From: Nakamurella endophytica
GTDB taxonomy: Bacteria > Actinomycetota > Actinomycetes > Mycobacteriales > Nakamurellaceae
Assembly (NCBI RefSeq): GCF_014646215.1
Contig: NZ_BMNA01000004.1
Coordinates: 646,307 to 710,306 of the forward strand
Direction of reading: 5' to 3'
DNA length: 64,000 bases
Below, one piece after another: positions 23,382 through 32,455 of the stretch (the first letter of the stretch is position 1; every line of letters begins with the position of its first letter). The position numbers were made by a program, and so were the translations under genes. The notes beneath the pieces are model-generated. The model saw only the letters and a list, made by a program, of their open reading frames with translations, was not told where the DNA came from and ran no database searches.

Positions 23382-24634
23382 GTGCGTCTCCCGTCGGTGA
23401 GCCGCCTCCCGTCCTTCCGCAGACCGTTGGCGACGGCGTCGGTCGTCGCCGTAGCCCTCGTCCTGGTCGGGTGCGCCGCGCCACCACCGCGCGGAGCGGG
23501 CACCGGATGGGGACCGTCGAGCGCGGGCGGGCCGGCCGGCGCGTCGTCCGCGGGCCCGGCGTCCCGGGAGTCGGTGTTCCGCGGGTCGGCGGCAGCGCGG
23601 TCCGCATCCTCGAGCCCGGCGTCGGCCGTCCCGACGAGCCGCACCGGGCCGTCGACCCCGGTCCCCGACCGCCGTCCGCACCCTCCGCCCGGACGTCGAC
23701 CCCGCCCACGCCGGGCTCCGGCACCGCGTCCCGCGGCGCTACCGCCGGGACGACCGCAGCTGGGACCCTGCCGGAAACCCGGGCCACCGCCGGCACGGCC
23801 CTGGGGACCGGCAGCCCCGGCCGGTTCGGGACGCCGGCCGCGCCGATCGAGGTCGCGGTCACCGGGATGGTGCTGATCGATCGGGCAGGGGCCGCGGTGC
23901 TGTGCCGCCCGTACGTCGACGGCGGGGGGGCGATCGTGGGCGGCCCGCCGAATCCGACCCCGCGGTGCGACCGGCCGATCCCGCTGACCGGGCTGCACGC
24001 GGATCACCTGGCAGGGGCCTCGCACAACGCAGACCACCGGTGGGCGAGGACGCACCTGGTGGGCCGATGGGACGGACGGGGGCTCGCGGTCGAGCAGCAG
24101 GGCCCGCCGACGGCGGACGACGTGCCGGAGCGGGACGTGGACACCGAGGTCCCCTGCCGGCCGCCCGCCGGGGGCTGGACCCGCGGTGCCACGCAGGAGT
24201 TGCCCGGCATCGACCGCATCGCCGCGGCCGTCGGCCCCGCCTTCGGCGCCCTGGCTCTCGGCTATCCCGAGGGGCACTCGACCGGGTCCGACGGGGATCT
24301 CAGCGACGCCGTGCAGGTCGTCGTTGTCGGCACCACCGGGGACGTCGCGCCCGCCCGGGCGGCCGCCCGGTCCGTCTTCGCCGGCAACCTGTGCGTCGTG
24401 CGGGCGGCGCACACCGACCGCGAGATCCAGCGGCAGCACGCGGCGCTGCGCTCGGCGCTCGAGGACCGGTGGCAGGCCTTGGGCGTGTGGGCGTTCGGCA
24501 GCAGGCAGGTGCCGCTGGGCACGCCGTCGTCCTCGATCGAGGTCGACGTCGACACGCCGCAACTGGAGGCCGTGCTGTCGCGCATCCCCGGGCCGCCCGT
24601 CACCGTGCACGCCTGGCTGGCACCGGTGGGCTGA
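23382..24634 (+). CDS. Lipoprotein gene with an apparent frameshift
   Basis: The 5' part, from GTG 23382 (or GTG 23397), encodes a lipoprotein signal, SVVAVALVLVGCAAP, with Cys31, then a Ser/Pro/Gly linker. Between about 23,640 and 23,700 the coding signal moves to another frame, as if one base were missing. From there a Pro/Thr linker and a globular domain run open to 24634. That domain contains IEVAVTGMVLIDRAGAAVLC, LTGLHADHLAGA and a C-terminal stretch with the look of a heavy-metal- or sugar-independent export domain, but no family was recognised. Either a sequencing/assembly indel or a real mutation. Function unknown. Confidence 0.55.
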
Positions 24635-24664
24635 TACGGCAGGGGCGCACGGAGCACCCGCCGC

Positions 24665-24670
24665 TACCCT
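24665..24670 (+). promoter_or_regulatory. -10 box of a leaderless promoter (PHP protein)
   Basis: TACCCT, six bases (GCTGCG), then GTG at 24677. Box and spacing are the same as at 8295-8307. Confidence 0.5.
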
Positions 24671-24676
24671 GCTGCG

Positions 24677-25735
24677 GTGGACCCGCTGGCCGCCCTGCGC
24701 CGCATCGCCTTCCTGCTGGAGCGACAGCAGGCGCCGACGTACCGGGTGAAGGCGTTCCGCGGCGCCGCGCTCGCCGCGGCCCGCCTCCCCGCGGGGGACC
24801 TCGAGCGTCGGGCGGCGGCCGGGTCCCTGGCAGACGTCAAGGGCATCGGCCCGAAGACCGCCGCGGTGATCGAGCAGGCGCTGGCCGGGCAGGTCCCGGC
24901 GTACCTGGTCGATCTCGAGGACCGCAGCGGCGAGCTCGCGCCGGCCGGGCAGGAGCTGCGGGCGGCGCTGCGCGGCGACCTGCACGTGCACAGCGACTGG
25001 TCCGACGGCGGCAGCCCGGTCGAGGAGATGGTGGTGACGGCCGCCGAGCTCGGGCACGAGTACGTCGCCGTGACCGATCACTCCCCGCGGCTGACCGTCG
25101 CCAACGGGCTCGCTCCCGACCGGCTGCGCCGGCAGCTCGACCTGGTGGCCCGGCTCGACGCCCGGATGCCCGGGCTCCGGGTGCTCAGCGGCATCGAGTG
25201 CGACATCAACGAGGACGGCACGCTCGACCAGGAGGACGAGCTGCTGGGGCGGCTGGACCTGGTGGTGGCGTCGGTGCACTCCAAGCTGCGCTCGCCGGCG
25301 CCGGTGATGACCGAGCGGATGCTGGCTGCGGTGAACGATCCGCACACCGACGTGCTCGGGCACTGCACCGGTCGGCTCGTCGCGTCCGGCCCGGACCGCG
25401 GACGGCCGGATCGACGGCCGGAGAGCGTGTTCGACGCCGCCGCCGTCTTCGCCGCCTGCGCCGAGCGCGGGGTGGCGGTGGAGATCAACAGCCGGCCGGA
25501 GCGGCTGGACCCCCCGCTGCGGCTGCTGCGGCAGGCCGTCGAGGCCGGCTGCCTGTTCAGCATCGACACCGACGCGCACGCCCCCGGGCAGCTCGACTGG
25601 CAGCTCTTCGGGTGCGAGCGCGCGCAGGAGTGCGGCGTGCCGGTGGACCGGATCGTCAACACCTGGCCGGTGGAGCGCCTCCTGGAGTGGACCCACCGGG
25701 ACCGCGGGAACCCGCCGGGCGCCGCCGGCGCCTGA
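24677..25735 (+). CDS. PHP domain phosphoesterase with N-terminal helix-hairpin-helix
   Basis: 352 aa. The N-terminus (about 1-85) resembles the beta-like helical and helix-hairpin-helix part of family X DNA polymerases (KGIGPKTAAVIEQAL). From residue 100 there is a PHP domain with DLHVHSDWSDG, VTDHSPRL, GIECDINEDGT, VASVHSKL, HCTGR, EINSRPER and DTDAHAPG, which provide the expected metal ligands. The polymerase catalytic domain is absent, so this is a PolX-like PHP protein without polymerase. The likely activity is a metal-dependent phosphoesterase or nuclease on DNA ends or a small phosphate ester. Confidence 0.85.
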   Translation: MDPLAALRRIAFLLERQQAPTYRVKAFRGAALAAARLPAGDLERRAAAGSLADVKGIGPKTAAVIEQALAGQVPAYLVDLEDRSGELAPAGQELRAALRGDLHVHSDWSDGGSPVEEMVVTAAELGHEYVAVTDHSPRLTVANGLAPDRLRRQLDLVARLDARMPGLRVLSGIECDINEDGTLDQEDELLGRLDLVVASVHSKLRSPAPVMTERMLAAVNDPHTDVLGHCTGRLVASGPDRGRPDRRPESVFDAAAVFAACAERGVAVEINSRPERLDPPLRLLRQAVEAGCLFSIDTDAHAPGQLDWQLFGCERAQECGVPVDRIVNTWPVERLLEWTHRDRGNPPGAAGA

Positions 25736-25756
25736 CGGCAGCGACGACACCACGAC

Positions 25757-25789
25757 GCACCGGACGGCGCGGCCGGCGCCGTCCGGTGC
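25757..25789. terminator. Bidirectional terminator between PHP and MFS genes
   Basis: A perfect 14-base stem (25757-25770 with 25776-25789) around GGCCG lies between two converging genes, four bases from the MFS stop codon. Confidence 0.7.
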
Positions 25790-25792
25790 GGG

Positions 25793-27271
25793 TCAGCGGG
25801 AACCCGCCGGTTCCGCCGCGGACACCGCGGCCGGGACGTCGGCCAGCGCCGGGATCACCTCGCCGGTCCCGGCGGTGTCGGCGGTGGTGCCGCCGGCCGG
25901 CCGGTCCAGGACCAGGGACGGCTGCCGCGCCGGACGCCGGGACGCCGCGGACGCCGCCCGCCGGAGCGAACCGAGCACCACCAGCGCGATGGCGGCACAC
26001 GCCAGCGCGCTGCCCGAGGTGACCCAGTAGGACGTGGAGGCACCGGCCGCGTCGATCACCGTACCGGCCAGCGGGGTGGCGACGGCGATGCCGACGGCCA
26101 TGCCCGAGTTGGTCCACGAGATGGCCTCGGTCAACCGGTGACCCGGCACGATCTCCTCGACCAGCGCCGTGCCGGTGATCAGCACCGGCGAGCACGCCAG
26201 CCCGGCCACGAACAGCCCGACACCGACGAGCGTGACCGTGCCCAGGAACGGCATCGGCAACGTCACCACGGCCAGCGCCAGGGTGCCGGTGACGAACTGC
26301 CGCAGCAGCGAGGCGCGCAGCGACAGCACGCCGAACACCAGTCCGCCGAACAGCGAGCCCGCCGCGTACAGCGCGAGCAGCAACCCGGCCACCCCACCGA
26401 CGCCGGCCTCCTTGGCGTAGGCGACGGTGGTCACCTCGAACGAGCCGAAGATGCCTCCGAGCAGCACGAAGATGGCCGTCACCCCGGCCACGCCGGGCAG
26501 CAGGATCGCCGGCCGGCCGCCCTTGGCGCGGGCTCGGCCCGACGGGATCGGCTCGGTGCGCCGCTGCGACAGCAGCAGGATGGTGCCGGTCGTGAGCAGG
26601 ACCGAGCCCAGCAGCAGCGCGGCCGCCGGGAACAGCTGCAGCGCGGCGACGGTGGCCAGCGGGGGCCCGACGATGAACACCACCTCGTCCAGCAGCGACT
26701 CCCAGGCGAAGGCCGTGCGCAGCTGCGGCGATCCGGTCAGCTGCGCGGACCAGCGGGTCCGCACCAGCGAGCCGATGCTGGGCTGGGCGGCGCCGGCGAC
26801 CAGCGCCAGCGCGAAGATCGGCCAGGTCAGCGGGGTCAGCACGGCGACCAGGACCATCGCGACGACGGCCGGGACGTGCACGGACAGCTGCCACGGCACC
26901 ACCCGGCGCTGGCCGTGGACGTCGATCAACCGGGACAGCTGCGGGCCGATGGCGGCCGCGGACAGCGCGTAGATGGCCGAGACGGTGCCGGCGACGGCGT
27001 AGGAGCCGCGCTCGACCGACAGCAGCAGGACGGCTCCGAGGCCCGCCATCGACAGCTGCAGGCGGGCCAGCAGGCCGGCGGCCGAGAACCGGGCCGCTCC
27101 CGGGCGACGCAACACCTGCAGGTACGGGCCGAACACCGCTCTCATCTCCTCCACCTCGACACGGACGCCGTGGCCCGGCACGTCGACGGCGGCCGTCGTG
27201 ACGGGGGTCGGGGTGAGGCCGGCGGAGACCCGTCCGGCGGCAGGCGTCACCTGCTCGTCACGTCGCGACAC
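25793..27271 (-). CDS. MFS transporter, probable efflux pump
   Basis: 492 aa with about 12 hydrophobic segments between residues 45 and 440. A cytoplasmic loop follows LSRLIDVHGQRRVVPWQLS (the motif-A-like loop after TM2). The C-terminal 50 residues are Pro/Ala/Thr-rich. The first 35 residues precede TM1 and are polar. Divergent from a TetR gene with a shared palindrome at 27278-27302, an arrangement typical of drug efflux pumps controlled by their local repressor. The GTG start at 27271 lies right next to the palindrome. Substrate unknown. Confidence 0.85.
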   Translation of the reverse strand: MSRRDEQVTPAAGRVSAGLTPTPVTTAAVDVPGHGVRVEVEEMRAVFGPYLQVLRRPGAARFSAAGLLARLQLSMAGLGAVLLLSVERGSYAVAGTVSAIYALSAAAIGPQLSRLIDVHGQRRVVPWQLSVHVPAVVAMVLVAVLTPLTWPIFALALVAGAAQPSIGSLVRTRWSAQLTGSPQLRTAFAWESLLDEVVFIVGPPLATVAALQLFPAAALLLGSVLLTTGTILLLSQRRTEPIPSGRARAKGGRPAILLPGVAGVTAIFVLLGGIFGSFEVTTVAYAKEAGVGGVAGLLLALYAAGSLFGGLVFGVLSLRASLLRQFVTGTLALAVVTLPMPFLGTVTLVGVGLFVAGLACSPVLITGTALVEEIVPGHRLTEAISWTNSGMAVGIAVATPLAGTVIDAAGASTSYWVTSGSALACAAIALVVLGSLRRAASAASRRPARQPSLVLDRPAGGTTADTAGTGEVIPALADVPAAVSAAEPAGSR

Positions 27272-27277
27272 ATGCTG

Positions 27278-27302
27278 TAAACCGTCCAGCCGGTACAGTT
27301 TA
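27278..27302. promoter_or_regulatory. TetR-type operator between MFS and tetR genes
   Basis: A 25-base imperfect palindrome with arms TAAACCGTCC and GGTACAGTTTA (9 of 12 pairs match, outer five perfect) covers the tetR -10 box TACAGT (27294-27299) and lies just ahead of the MFS start. It is placed to repress both genes. The tetR ATG at 27307 comes seven bases after the -10 box, so its mRNA is probably leaderless. Confidence 0.6.
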
Positions 27303-27306
27303 TTCC

Positions 27307-27846
27307 ATGGCCGGTGACACGCGCGACCGGATTCTCCGGGCCCTGCGCGACCTGCTCGCGGAGGGCGGCACCGATGCGGTCACCCTCGACGCGGTGGCGG
27401 CCCGGGCCGGCGTGTCCAAGGGCGGCCTGCTGTACCACTTCCCGTCCAAGTCGGCCCTGTACCTGGGCCTGCTCGCCGCGGTCCGGGACACCGTGGTCCG
27501 CGAGATGGCCGAGGTGACGCAGCGCGCGGGCGCCGCCCGCGGCTTCCTGGAGTACTCCGAGCCCACCGCGCCGGACGAGCCCGGGTTCTTCACCTCGCTG
27601 ATCGCGGCCGTGCGCACCGGGCAGAGCGGCGACACGGCGGCGGCCGACCGGGAGGCCGCCGCGCTGCTCGCGGACATCTTCCGGGTCTGGGAGGAGCCGA
27701 TGCGGGCGGCCGTCACCGACCCGGTCCGCGCCGAGACCATCCGCCTGGTCGGGTACGGGCTGTACCTGGCGGCGCTCGCGGGTCTGCCGCCCGTCGACCC
27801 CGCCGTGCTGGCGCAGGTGTTCGACCGGTTGCTGGCCGACGGCTGA
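27307..27846 (+). CDS. TetR/AcrR family transcriptional repressor
   Basis: 179 aa. The N-terminal helix-turn-helix domain (about 8-55) reads DRILRALRDLLAEGG, then VTLDAVAARAGVSKGGLLYHFPSKSALY, a textbook TetR DNA-binding motif. The C-terminal half is a helical ligand-binding region (TetR_C, DUF-type found with KGGLLYHF regulators). Divergent from the MFS pump, with a palindrome overlapping its own promoter, so it likely represses both itself and the pump and is released by a pump substrate. Confidence 0.9.
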   Translation: MAGDTRDRILRALRDLLAEGGTDAVTLDAVAARAGVSKGGLLYHFPSKSALYLGLLAAVRDTVVREMAEVTQRAGAARGFLEYSEPTAPDEPGFFTSLIAAVRTGQSGDTAAADREAAALLADIFRVWEEPMRAAVTDPVRAETIRLVGYGLYLAALAGLPPVDPAVLAQVFDRLLADG

Positions 27847-27865
27847 CCGGCCGACCGCCCCGCGC

Positions 27866-29068
27866 TCAGAGCACGTCGACGCTCTCAGCCCGCGGCTGCA
27901 GCGCGCCGGAGGCGATCTCGTCGGCCCAGTGGCAGGCGACGCGGTGTCCCGGCCGCGTCTCGAGCAGCACCGGGCGCTCGGTGTCGCAGCGCGTCGGCTG
28001 GCGCCACGGGCAGCGGGTGTGGAACCGGCAACCGGCCGGCGGGTTCGCCGGCGACGGCAGGTCGCCGGTCAGCAGGATCCGCTCGCGGCGGTCCTCGACC
28101 GCCGGGTCGGGCACCGGGACGGCGGACAGCAGGGCCCGGCTGTAGGGGTGCAGCGGGTCGGCGTAGAGCTGCTCCGACGGCGCCTCCTCGACCAGCGACC
28201 CCAGGTACATGACGCCGACGCGGTCGGAGATGTGCCGCACCACGGCCAGGTCGTGTGCGATGACGATGTACGTCAGGCCGAGCCGCGCCTGCAGGTCCTC
28301 CAGCAGGTTGACCACCTGCGCCTGCACCGAGACGTCCAGCGCCGACACCGGCTCGTCCGCGACGATCAGCTCGGGGTCGACCGTCAGCGCCCTGGCGATG
28401 CCGATCCGCTGCCGCTGGCCCCCGGAGAACTCGTGCGGGAACTTGCGCAGCGAGCTGGCCGGCAGCCCGACCGCGTCGAGCAACTCGCGCAGCCGGGCCG
28501 CGACGGCGGTGGTGGAGTCCGCGAGGCCGTGCGCCCGCATGCCCTCGACGAGGATCGACTGCACCGACTGCCGGGGGTCCAGGGACGAGAGCGGGTCCTG
28601 GAACACCATCTGCATCCGCCTGCGGGACCGGCGCAGCTCCTCGCCCTGGAGCGGGGCGATGTCCTGCCCGTCGAAGCGCACCGAGCCGGACGTCGGCTCC
28701 ACCAGCCGCAGGATGCCCCGGCCCAGCGTCGACTTGCCGCAGCCGGACTCGCCGACCAGCCCGTACGTCTCGCCCCGCTTGACCGCCAGCGACACCCCGT
28801 CGACGGCGTAGACGTAGCCGACCGTGCGGTCGACCAGCACGCCGCGCCGGATCGGGAAGTGCACCTTGAGGTCGTCGACCTCGAGCAGCACGTCGGCGTC
28901 CGCGGTGGCGGCGGACAGCTCCCGCGCCGGCCCCGCCGGCACAGCCTCCTGCGCCCCGTGCTCCTCCGCCTGGTGCAGCACGCCGCCGTCGACGGAGCCG
29001 GAGAAGACCCGCTCGGGCTGGTGGACGCCTGCGGCCTGCAGCGGGTCGAGCCCGCCGGCCTGGCTCAC
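27866..29068 (-). CDS. Oligopeptide/dipeptide ABC transporter ATP-binding protein (OppF/DppF type)
   Basis: 400 aa. Walker [10 protein letters not shown], signature [15 protein letters not shown] and Walker [13 protein letters not shown] are intact. The C-terminal CxxxxxC-type extension of OppD/F proteins ([21 protein letters not shown]), which in this family can hold an iron-sulfur cluster, is present. The GTG start at 29068 overlaps the stop of the preceding ATPase gene (GTGA). The first 60 residues are a polar, poorly conserved extension. Last gene of the transporter operon. Confidence 0.9.
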   Translation of the reverse strand: MSQAGGLDPLQAAGVHQPERVFSGSVDGGVLHQAEEHGAQEAVPAGPARELSAATADADVLLEVDDLKVHFPIRRGVLVDRTVGYVYAVDGVSLAVKRGETYGLVGESGCGKSTLGRGILRLVEPTSGSVRFDGQDIAPLQGEELRRSRRRMQMVFQDPLSSLDPRQSVQSILVEGMRAHGLADSTTAVAARLRELLDAVGLPASSLRKFPHEFSGGQRQRIGIARALTVDPELIVADEPVSALDVSVQAQVVNLLEDLQARLGLTYIVIAHDLAVVRHISDRVGVMYLGSLVEEAPSEQLYADPLHPYSRALLSAVPVPDPAVEDRRERILLTGDLPSPANPPAGCRFHTRCPWRQPTRCDTERPVLLETRPGHRVACHWADEIASGALQPRAESVDVL

Positions 29069-30252
29069 CGGGTCCCGCCCGCGGTGTCGGCCGGACCGGT
29101 CGCCGCCCGGTCCAGGACAGCCGCCTCGTGCCCCGCCCTGGCGACGTGCCCGGGCCCGGCCAGGCCCTCGGCCACCACCTGGTCCAGCGGCACCGAGTTG
29201 TGGCACCGCAGCAGGTGGTCGCCGCGGCGCTCGTCGTGCGGCACCAGCTCCGGGGTCCGCTGCCGGCAGGTGTCGATCTCCCGCTCGCACCGCGGTGCGA
29301 ACGCGCAGCCGTGGGTCCACGGGATGTTGTCGGACACCGACCCGCGGATGGGCGTCAGCCGCTCCCCCGCCGCGGCGTCGAGCCGCGGGATCGAGGCCAG
29401 CAGCCCGTGTGTGTAGGGATGCGCCGGCCGCTCGAAGAGCTCGTGCCGCTCGGCCCGCTCCACCACCCGTCCCGCGTAGAGCACGTTGACCTCGTCGCAG
29501 AGCCCGGCGACGACGCCGAGGTCGTGGGTGATCATGATCAACGCGGTGCCGTGGTCGCTGACCAGGCTGCGCAGCAGGGACAGGATCTGCGCCTGGATGG
29601 TGACGTCCAGCGCCGTGGTCGGCTCGTCGGCGATCAGCAGCCGCGGCCGGCAGGCCAGCGCCATGGCGATGAGCGCCCGTTGCCGCATGCCGCCGGACAG
29701 CTGGTGGGCGTACTCCTTGATCCGCCGCCCGGGATCGGGGATGCCGACCTGGTCGAGCAGGTCCGCCGCCTCGCGCAGGGCGGCCGAGCGCCGCATGCCG
29801 CGGTGCCGCTGCAGCACCTCGCCGACCTGGACGCCCAGCGGCACGACCGGGTTCAGGCTGGACAGCGGGTCCTGGAAGATCATCGCCAGGTCCCGGCCGC
29901 GCCGGTCCCGCATCTCGCCGCGGGACAGCGACAGCAGGTCGGTGCCCTCGAAGTCGACCCGTCCGGTGACCCGGGTGGTCCGCCCGGCGAGCAGCCGCAT
30001 GATGGCCAGCGAGGTCACCGACTTGCCGCAGCCGGACTCGCCGACCAGGCCGACCGTCTGCCCGGGCGCGACGTCGAAGCTCACCCCGTCGACCGCGTCG
30101 AACGGCTCGACGCCGCGCCGACGGAACTGCACGTGCAGGTCCTGCACGGACAGCAACGGTCCGGCGCCGCGGCTGCCGGAGGACCCCGGCGCACCGGGGC
30201 CGGCGAACAGGTCGGGGGTCGCCGCGGAAGAAGTCCGGGTCACCGTGGTCAC
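29065..30252 (-). CDS. Oligopeptide/dipeptide ABC transporter ATP-binding protein (OppD/DppD type)
   Basis: 395 aa. Walker [10 protein letters not shown], signature [15 protein letters not shown], Walker [13 protein letters not shown] and the Cys-containing C-terminal extension [15 protein letters not shown] are all present. The first 35 residues are low-complexity. The GTG start at 30252 overlaps the permease stop by GTGA, and its own stop overlaps the next ATPase start. Together with its partner it powers import through the two permeases. Confidence 0.9.
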   Translation of the reverse strand: MTTVTRTSSAATPDLFAGPGAPGSSGSRGAGPLLSVQDLHVQFRRRGVEPFDAVDGVSFDVAPGQTVGLVGESGCGKSVTSLAIMRLLAGRTTRVTGRVDFEGTDLLSLSRGEMRDRRGRDLAMIFQDPLSSLNPVVPLGVQVGEVLQRHRGMRRSAALREAADLLDQVGIPDPGRRIKEYAHQLSGGMRQRALIAMALACRPRLLIADEPTTALDVTIQAQILSLLRSLVSDHGTALIMITHDLGVVAGLCDEVNVLYAGRVVERAERHELFERPAHPYTHGLLASIPRLDAAAGERLTPIRGSVSDNIPWTHGCAFAPRCEREIDTCRQRTPELVPHDERRGDHLLRCHNSVPLDQVVAEGLAGPGHVARAGHEAAVLDRAATGPADTAGGTR

Positions 30253-31280
30253 CGCCGGTTCTTGGGGTCGAGGGCCTCGCGCAGGGACTCGCCGAGCAGG
30301 GTGAAGCCCAGGGCGACGACGATGATGCAGCCCGCCGGCCAGAACGCCAGCCCAGGGTGGGAGTCGATCCGGTCCTGGGCCTCGCCGAGCATCTGCCCCC
30401 ACTCCGGACTCGCGGTGTCCTGCGAGCCCAGGCCGAGGAAGGACAGCGCGGCGGCGTCGATGATCGACGTCGCCACCACCAGCGTGGCCTGGACGATCAC
30501 CGGGGACAGCGAGTTGGGCAGCATGTGCCGGAACACGATGGGCGCCCTGCGCACGCCGAGCGCGCGGGCGGCGAGCACGTGGTCGGACCCGCGCTGGGCC
30601 AGCATCTGCCCGCGCAGCAGCCGGGCGAAGACCGGTATCTGCACCACCGACACCGCGATGATCACGCTCGTCAGGTTGGGGTTGGTGAAGAGCACCGCGA
30701 TCGAGATGGCCAGCAGCAGCGACGGGATCGACAGCATGACGTCGACGATCCGCATGACGACGGTGTCCGCCCACCCGCCGAAGGCGCCGGCCAGCACGCC
30801 GAGGACCAGCCCGCCGGCCAGGCCGATCAGGGTGGCGAAGACGCCGACCAGCAGGGTCTGCCGGCTGCCCAGGATCAGCCGGGAGAACAGGTCCCGGCCG
30901 AAGGTGTCGCCGCCGAGCGGGTAGCCGGCCTGCGGCGGCGCGATGGAGTTGCGGGCCCTCGACGTCTGGCCGATGAGCAGCTGGGCGCCCGGGTCGTGCG
31001 GGGCGATCCACGGCGCCACGACGGCCAGCAGCACGAACAGCGCGATGATCACCGCGCCGACCCAGAACACCGGTGTCACCCGCAGCCGCCGCCAGGCGTC
31101 GCGCAGCAGCGAGACGCCGACGTCCGCGGTGTCCTCGTCGGTCGCGGCCGGGGTGCCCGGTGCCCCCGGTGCCCCGGACCGGCCGCCGACGGTGGCCAAC
31201 CGGTCGATGCGGGCCTTGCGGGCGGCGCCCGGTCGGCGCAGCCGCCCGGACCCCGGCAGGGCGGACGTGCCGTCGGTCAT
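30249..31280 (-). CDS. Oligopeptide/dipeptide ABC transporter permease (OppC/DppC type)
   Basis: 343 aa. A long cytoplasmic N-terminus (about 60 residues) leads to six membrane spans. The inner-membrane permease EAA motif appears near [23 protein letters not shown]. The periplasmic [22 protein letters not shown] segment is typical of OppC/DppC. Start ATG and the upstream permease stop share bases as TGATG. Confidence 0.9.
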   Translation of the reverse strand: MTDGTSALPGSGRLRRPGAARKARIDRLATVGGRSGAPGAPGTPAATDEDTADVGVSLLRDAWRRLRVTPVFWVGAVIIALFVLLAVVAPWIAPHDPGAQLLIGQTSRARNSIAPPQAGYPLGGDTFGRDLFSRLILGSRQTLLVGVFATLIGLAGGLVLGVLAGAFGGWADTVVMRIVDVMLSIPSLLLAISIAVLFTNPNLTSVIIAVSVVQIPVFARLLRGQMLAQRGSDHVLAARALGVRRAPIVFRHMLPNSLSPVIVQATLVVATSIIDAAALSFLGLGSQDTASPEWGQMLGEAQDRIDSHPGLAFWPAGCIIVVALGFTLLGESLREALDPKNRR

Positions 31281-32290
31281 CAGCTGGTCCTGATCCGCGG
31301 GTCGATGACCGCGTACGACAGGTCGACGAGCATGTTGACCAGCACGAACGTGGTCGCGGAGGCCAGGATCAACACCTGCAGCACGGGGTAGTCCTTCTTG
31401 GTGAAGGCGATGGACAGCGCCTCCCCCAGGCCGGGGAAGGCGAACACCTTCTCGGTGAGCACCGCACCGGCCAGCAGCGCGCCGACCTGCAGCCCGGTCA
31501 CCGTGACCACCGGCAGCAGGGCGTTGCGCAGGATGTGCCGGCTGCGGATGGTGCGGTTGGTCAGGCCCTTGGCCTCCGCGGTCCGGATGAAGTCCTCGTT
31601 CTGCACGTCGAGCACCGAGGACCGGGTGATCCGGAAGATGACCGCGAACGGGATGGTGCCGAGCGCGATGGACGGCAGGATCAGGTGTTTCACGGCGTCC
31701 CAGGAGGCGTCCCACTCCCGGGTCAGCAGCCCGTCGAGGACGAAGAACCCGGTGACCCGGGTGGCGTCGATGTCCGGCGACTGCCGGCCGGACGGCGGGA
31801 GCCAGCCGAGCTTCACCGCGAAGATGTACTTGAGCAGGAAGGCCAGGAAGAACACCGGCACGGCGACGCCGAGCAGCGACGTGACCACGCCGGCGTTGTC
31901 CAGCCAGCCGCCGCGGCGCCGGGCGGCCAGGTAGCCCAGCGGGATGCCGAAGACCAGGGCGAACAGCAGGGCGCCGATGGCCAGCTCGACGGTGGCCGGG
32001 AAGCGGTCGGCGAACACCCCGATCGCGCTGTCGCCGGGCGCGACGCCGGTGGACTGGCCGAAGTTGCCGTGCGCCACCCGGCCGAGGAACTTGCCGTACT
32101 GCACCATCAACGGCTGGTCCAGGCCGAGCACCGACGTCAGCTCCGCACGCTTGTCCGGCGTGGAGCGGTCACCGAGCATCGCGGTGACGGGACCGCCCGG
32201 CAGGCTGCGCAGCCAGAGGAACAGCAGCAGCGACAGCACGACGAGCACCAGGACCAGCTGCAGCAGCCGGCGGACCGTGTACCTCAGCAC
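31280..32290 (-). CDS. Oligopeptide/dipeptide ABC transporter permease (OppB/DppB type)
   Basis: 336 aa with six spans. MLRYTVRRLLQLVLVLVVLSLLLF at the N-terminus and the EAA-loop EDFIRTAEAKGLTNRTIRSRHILRNA are characteristic of OppB/DppB. The protein starts with GTG at 32290. It follows the binding-protein gene after 165 bases that contain a very strong hairpin. Confidence 0.9.
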   Translation of the reverse strand: MLRYTVRRLLQLVLVLVVLSLLLFLWLRSLPGGPVTAMLGDRSTPDKRAELTSVLGLDQPLMVQYGKFLGRVAHGNFGQSTGVAPGDSAIGVFADRFPATVELAIGALLFALVFGIPLGYLAARRRGGWLDNAGVVTSLLGVAVPVFFLAFLLKYIFAVKLGWLPPSGRQSPDIDATRVTGFFVLDGLLTREWDASWDAVKHLILPSIALGTIPFAVIFRITRSSVLDVQNEDFIRTAEAKGLTNRTIRSRHILRNALLPVVTVTGLQVGALLAGAVLTEKVFAFPGLGEALSIAFTKKDYPVLQVLILASATTFVLVNMLVDLSYAVIDPRIRTS

Positions 32291-32407
32291 ACCGGCTCAC
32301 CCCCAGGGTCGGGCCGCCGCCGGCGCGGCCGCCGAGGACGGGCGGACCGCGCCGGGCGGCGGGACGGACGGGTTGTACGGGCCGGGCGCGGAGGCCGCGG
32401 CCCGTCC

Positions 32408-32448
32408 GGCCGGGTGGGCGGGGACCCGCGGTCCCCGCCCGCCCGGCC
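32408..32448 (-). terminator. 19-base-pair hairpin between the peptide-binding and permease genes
   Basis: Arms 32408-32426 and 32430-32448 pair over 19 positions with a single G-T mismatch around a CGC loop, starting seven bases after the binding-protein stop. Within an operon such a structure usually gives partial termination or protects the upstream message, yielding more binding protein than permease. Confidence 0.65.
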
Positions 32449-32455
32449 GACGGCG

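Noticed and set aside
22181..23390. Plus-strand open frame upstream of the frameshifted lipoprotein
   Set aside because: It is antisense to the MpaB-family gene; only the part after about 23,640 shows real coding character.
27306..27320. A ribosome binding site for tetR
   Set aside because: The ATG lies seven bases after the -10 box and no purine-rich site is present, so a leaderless start was preferred.
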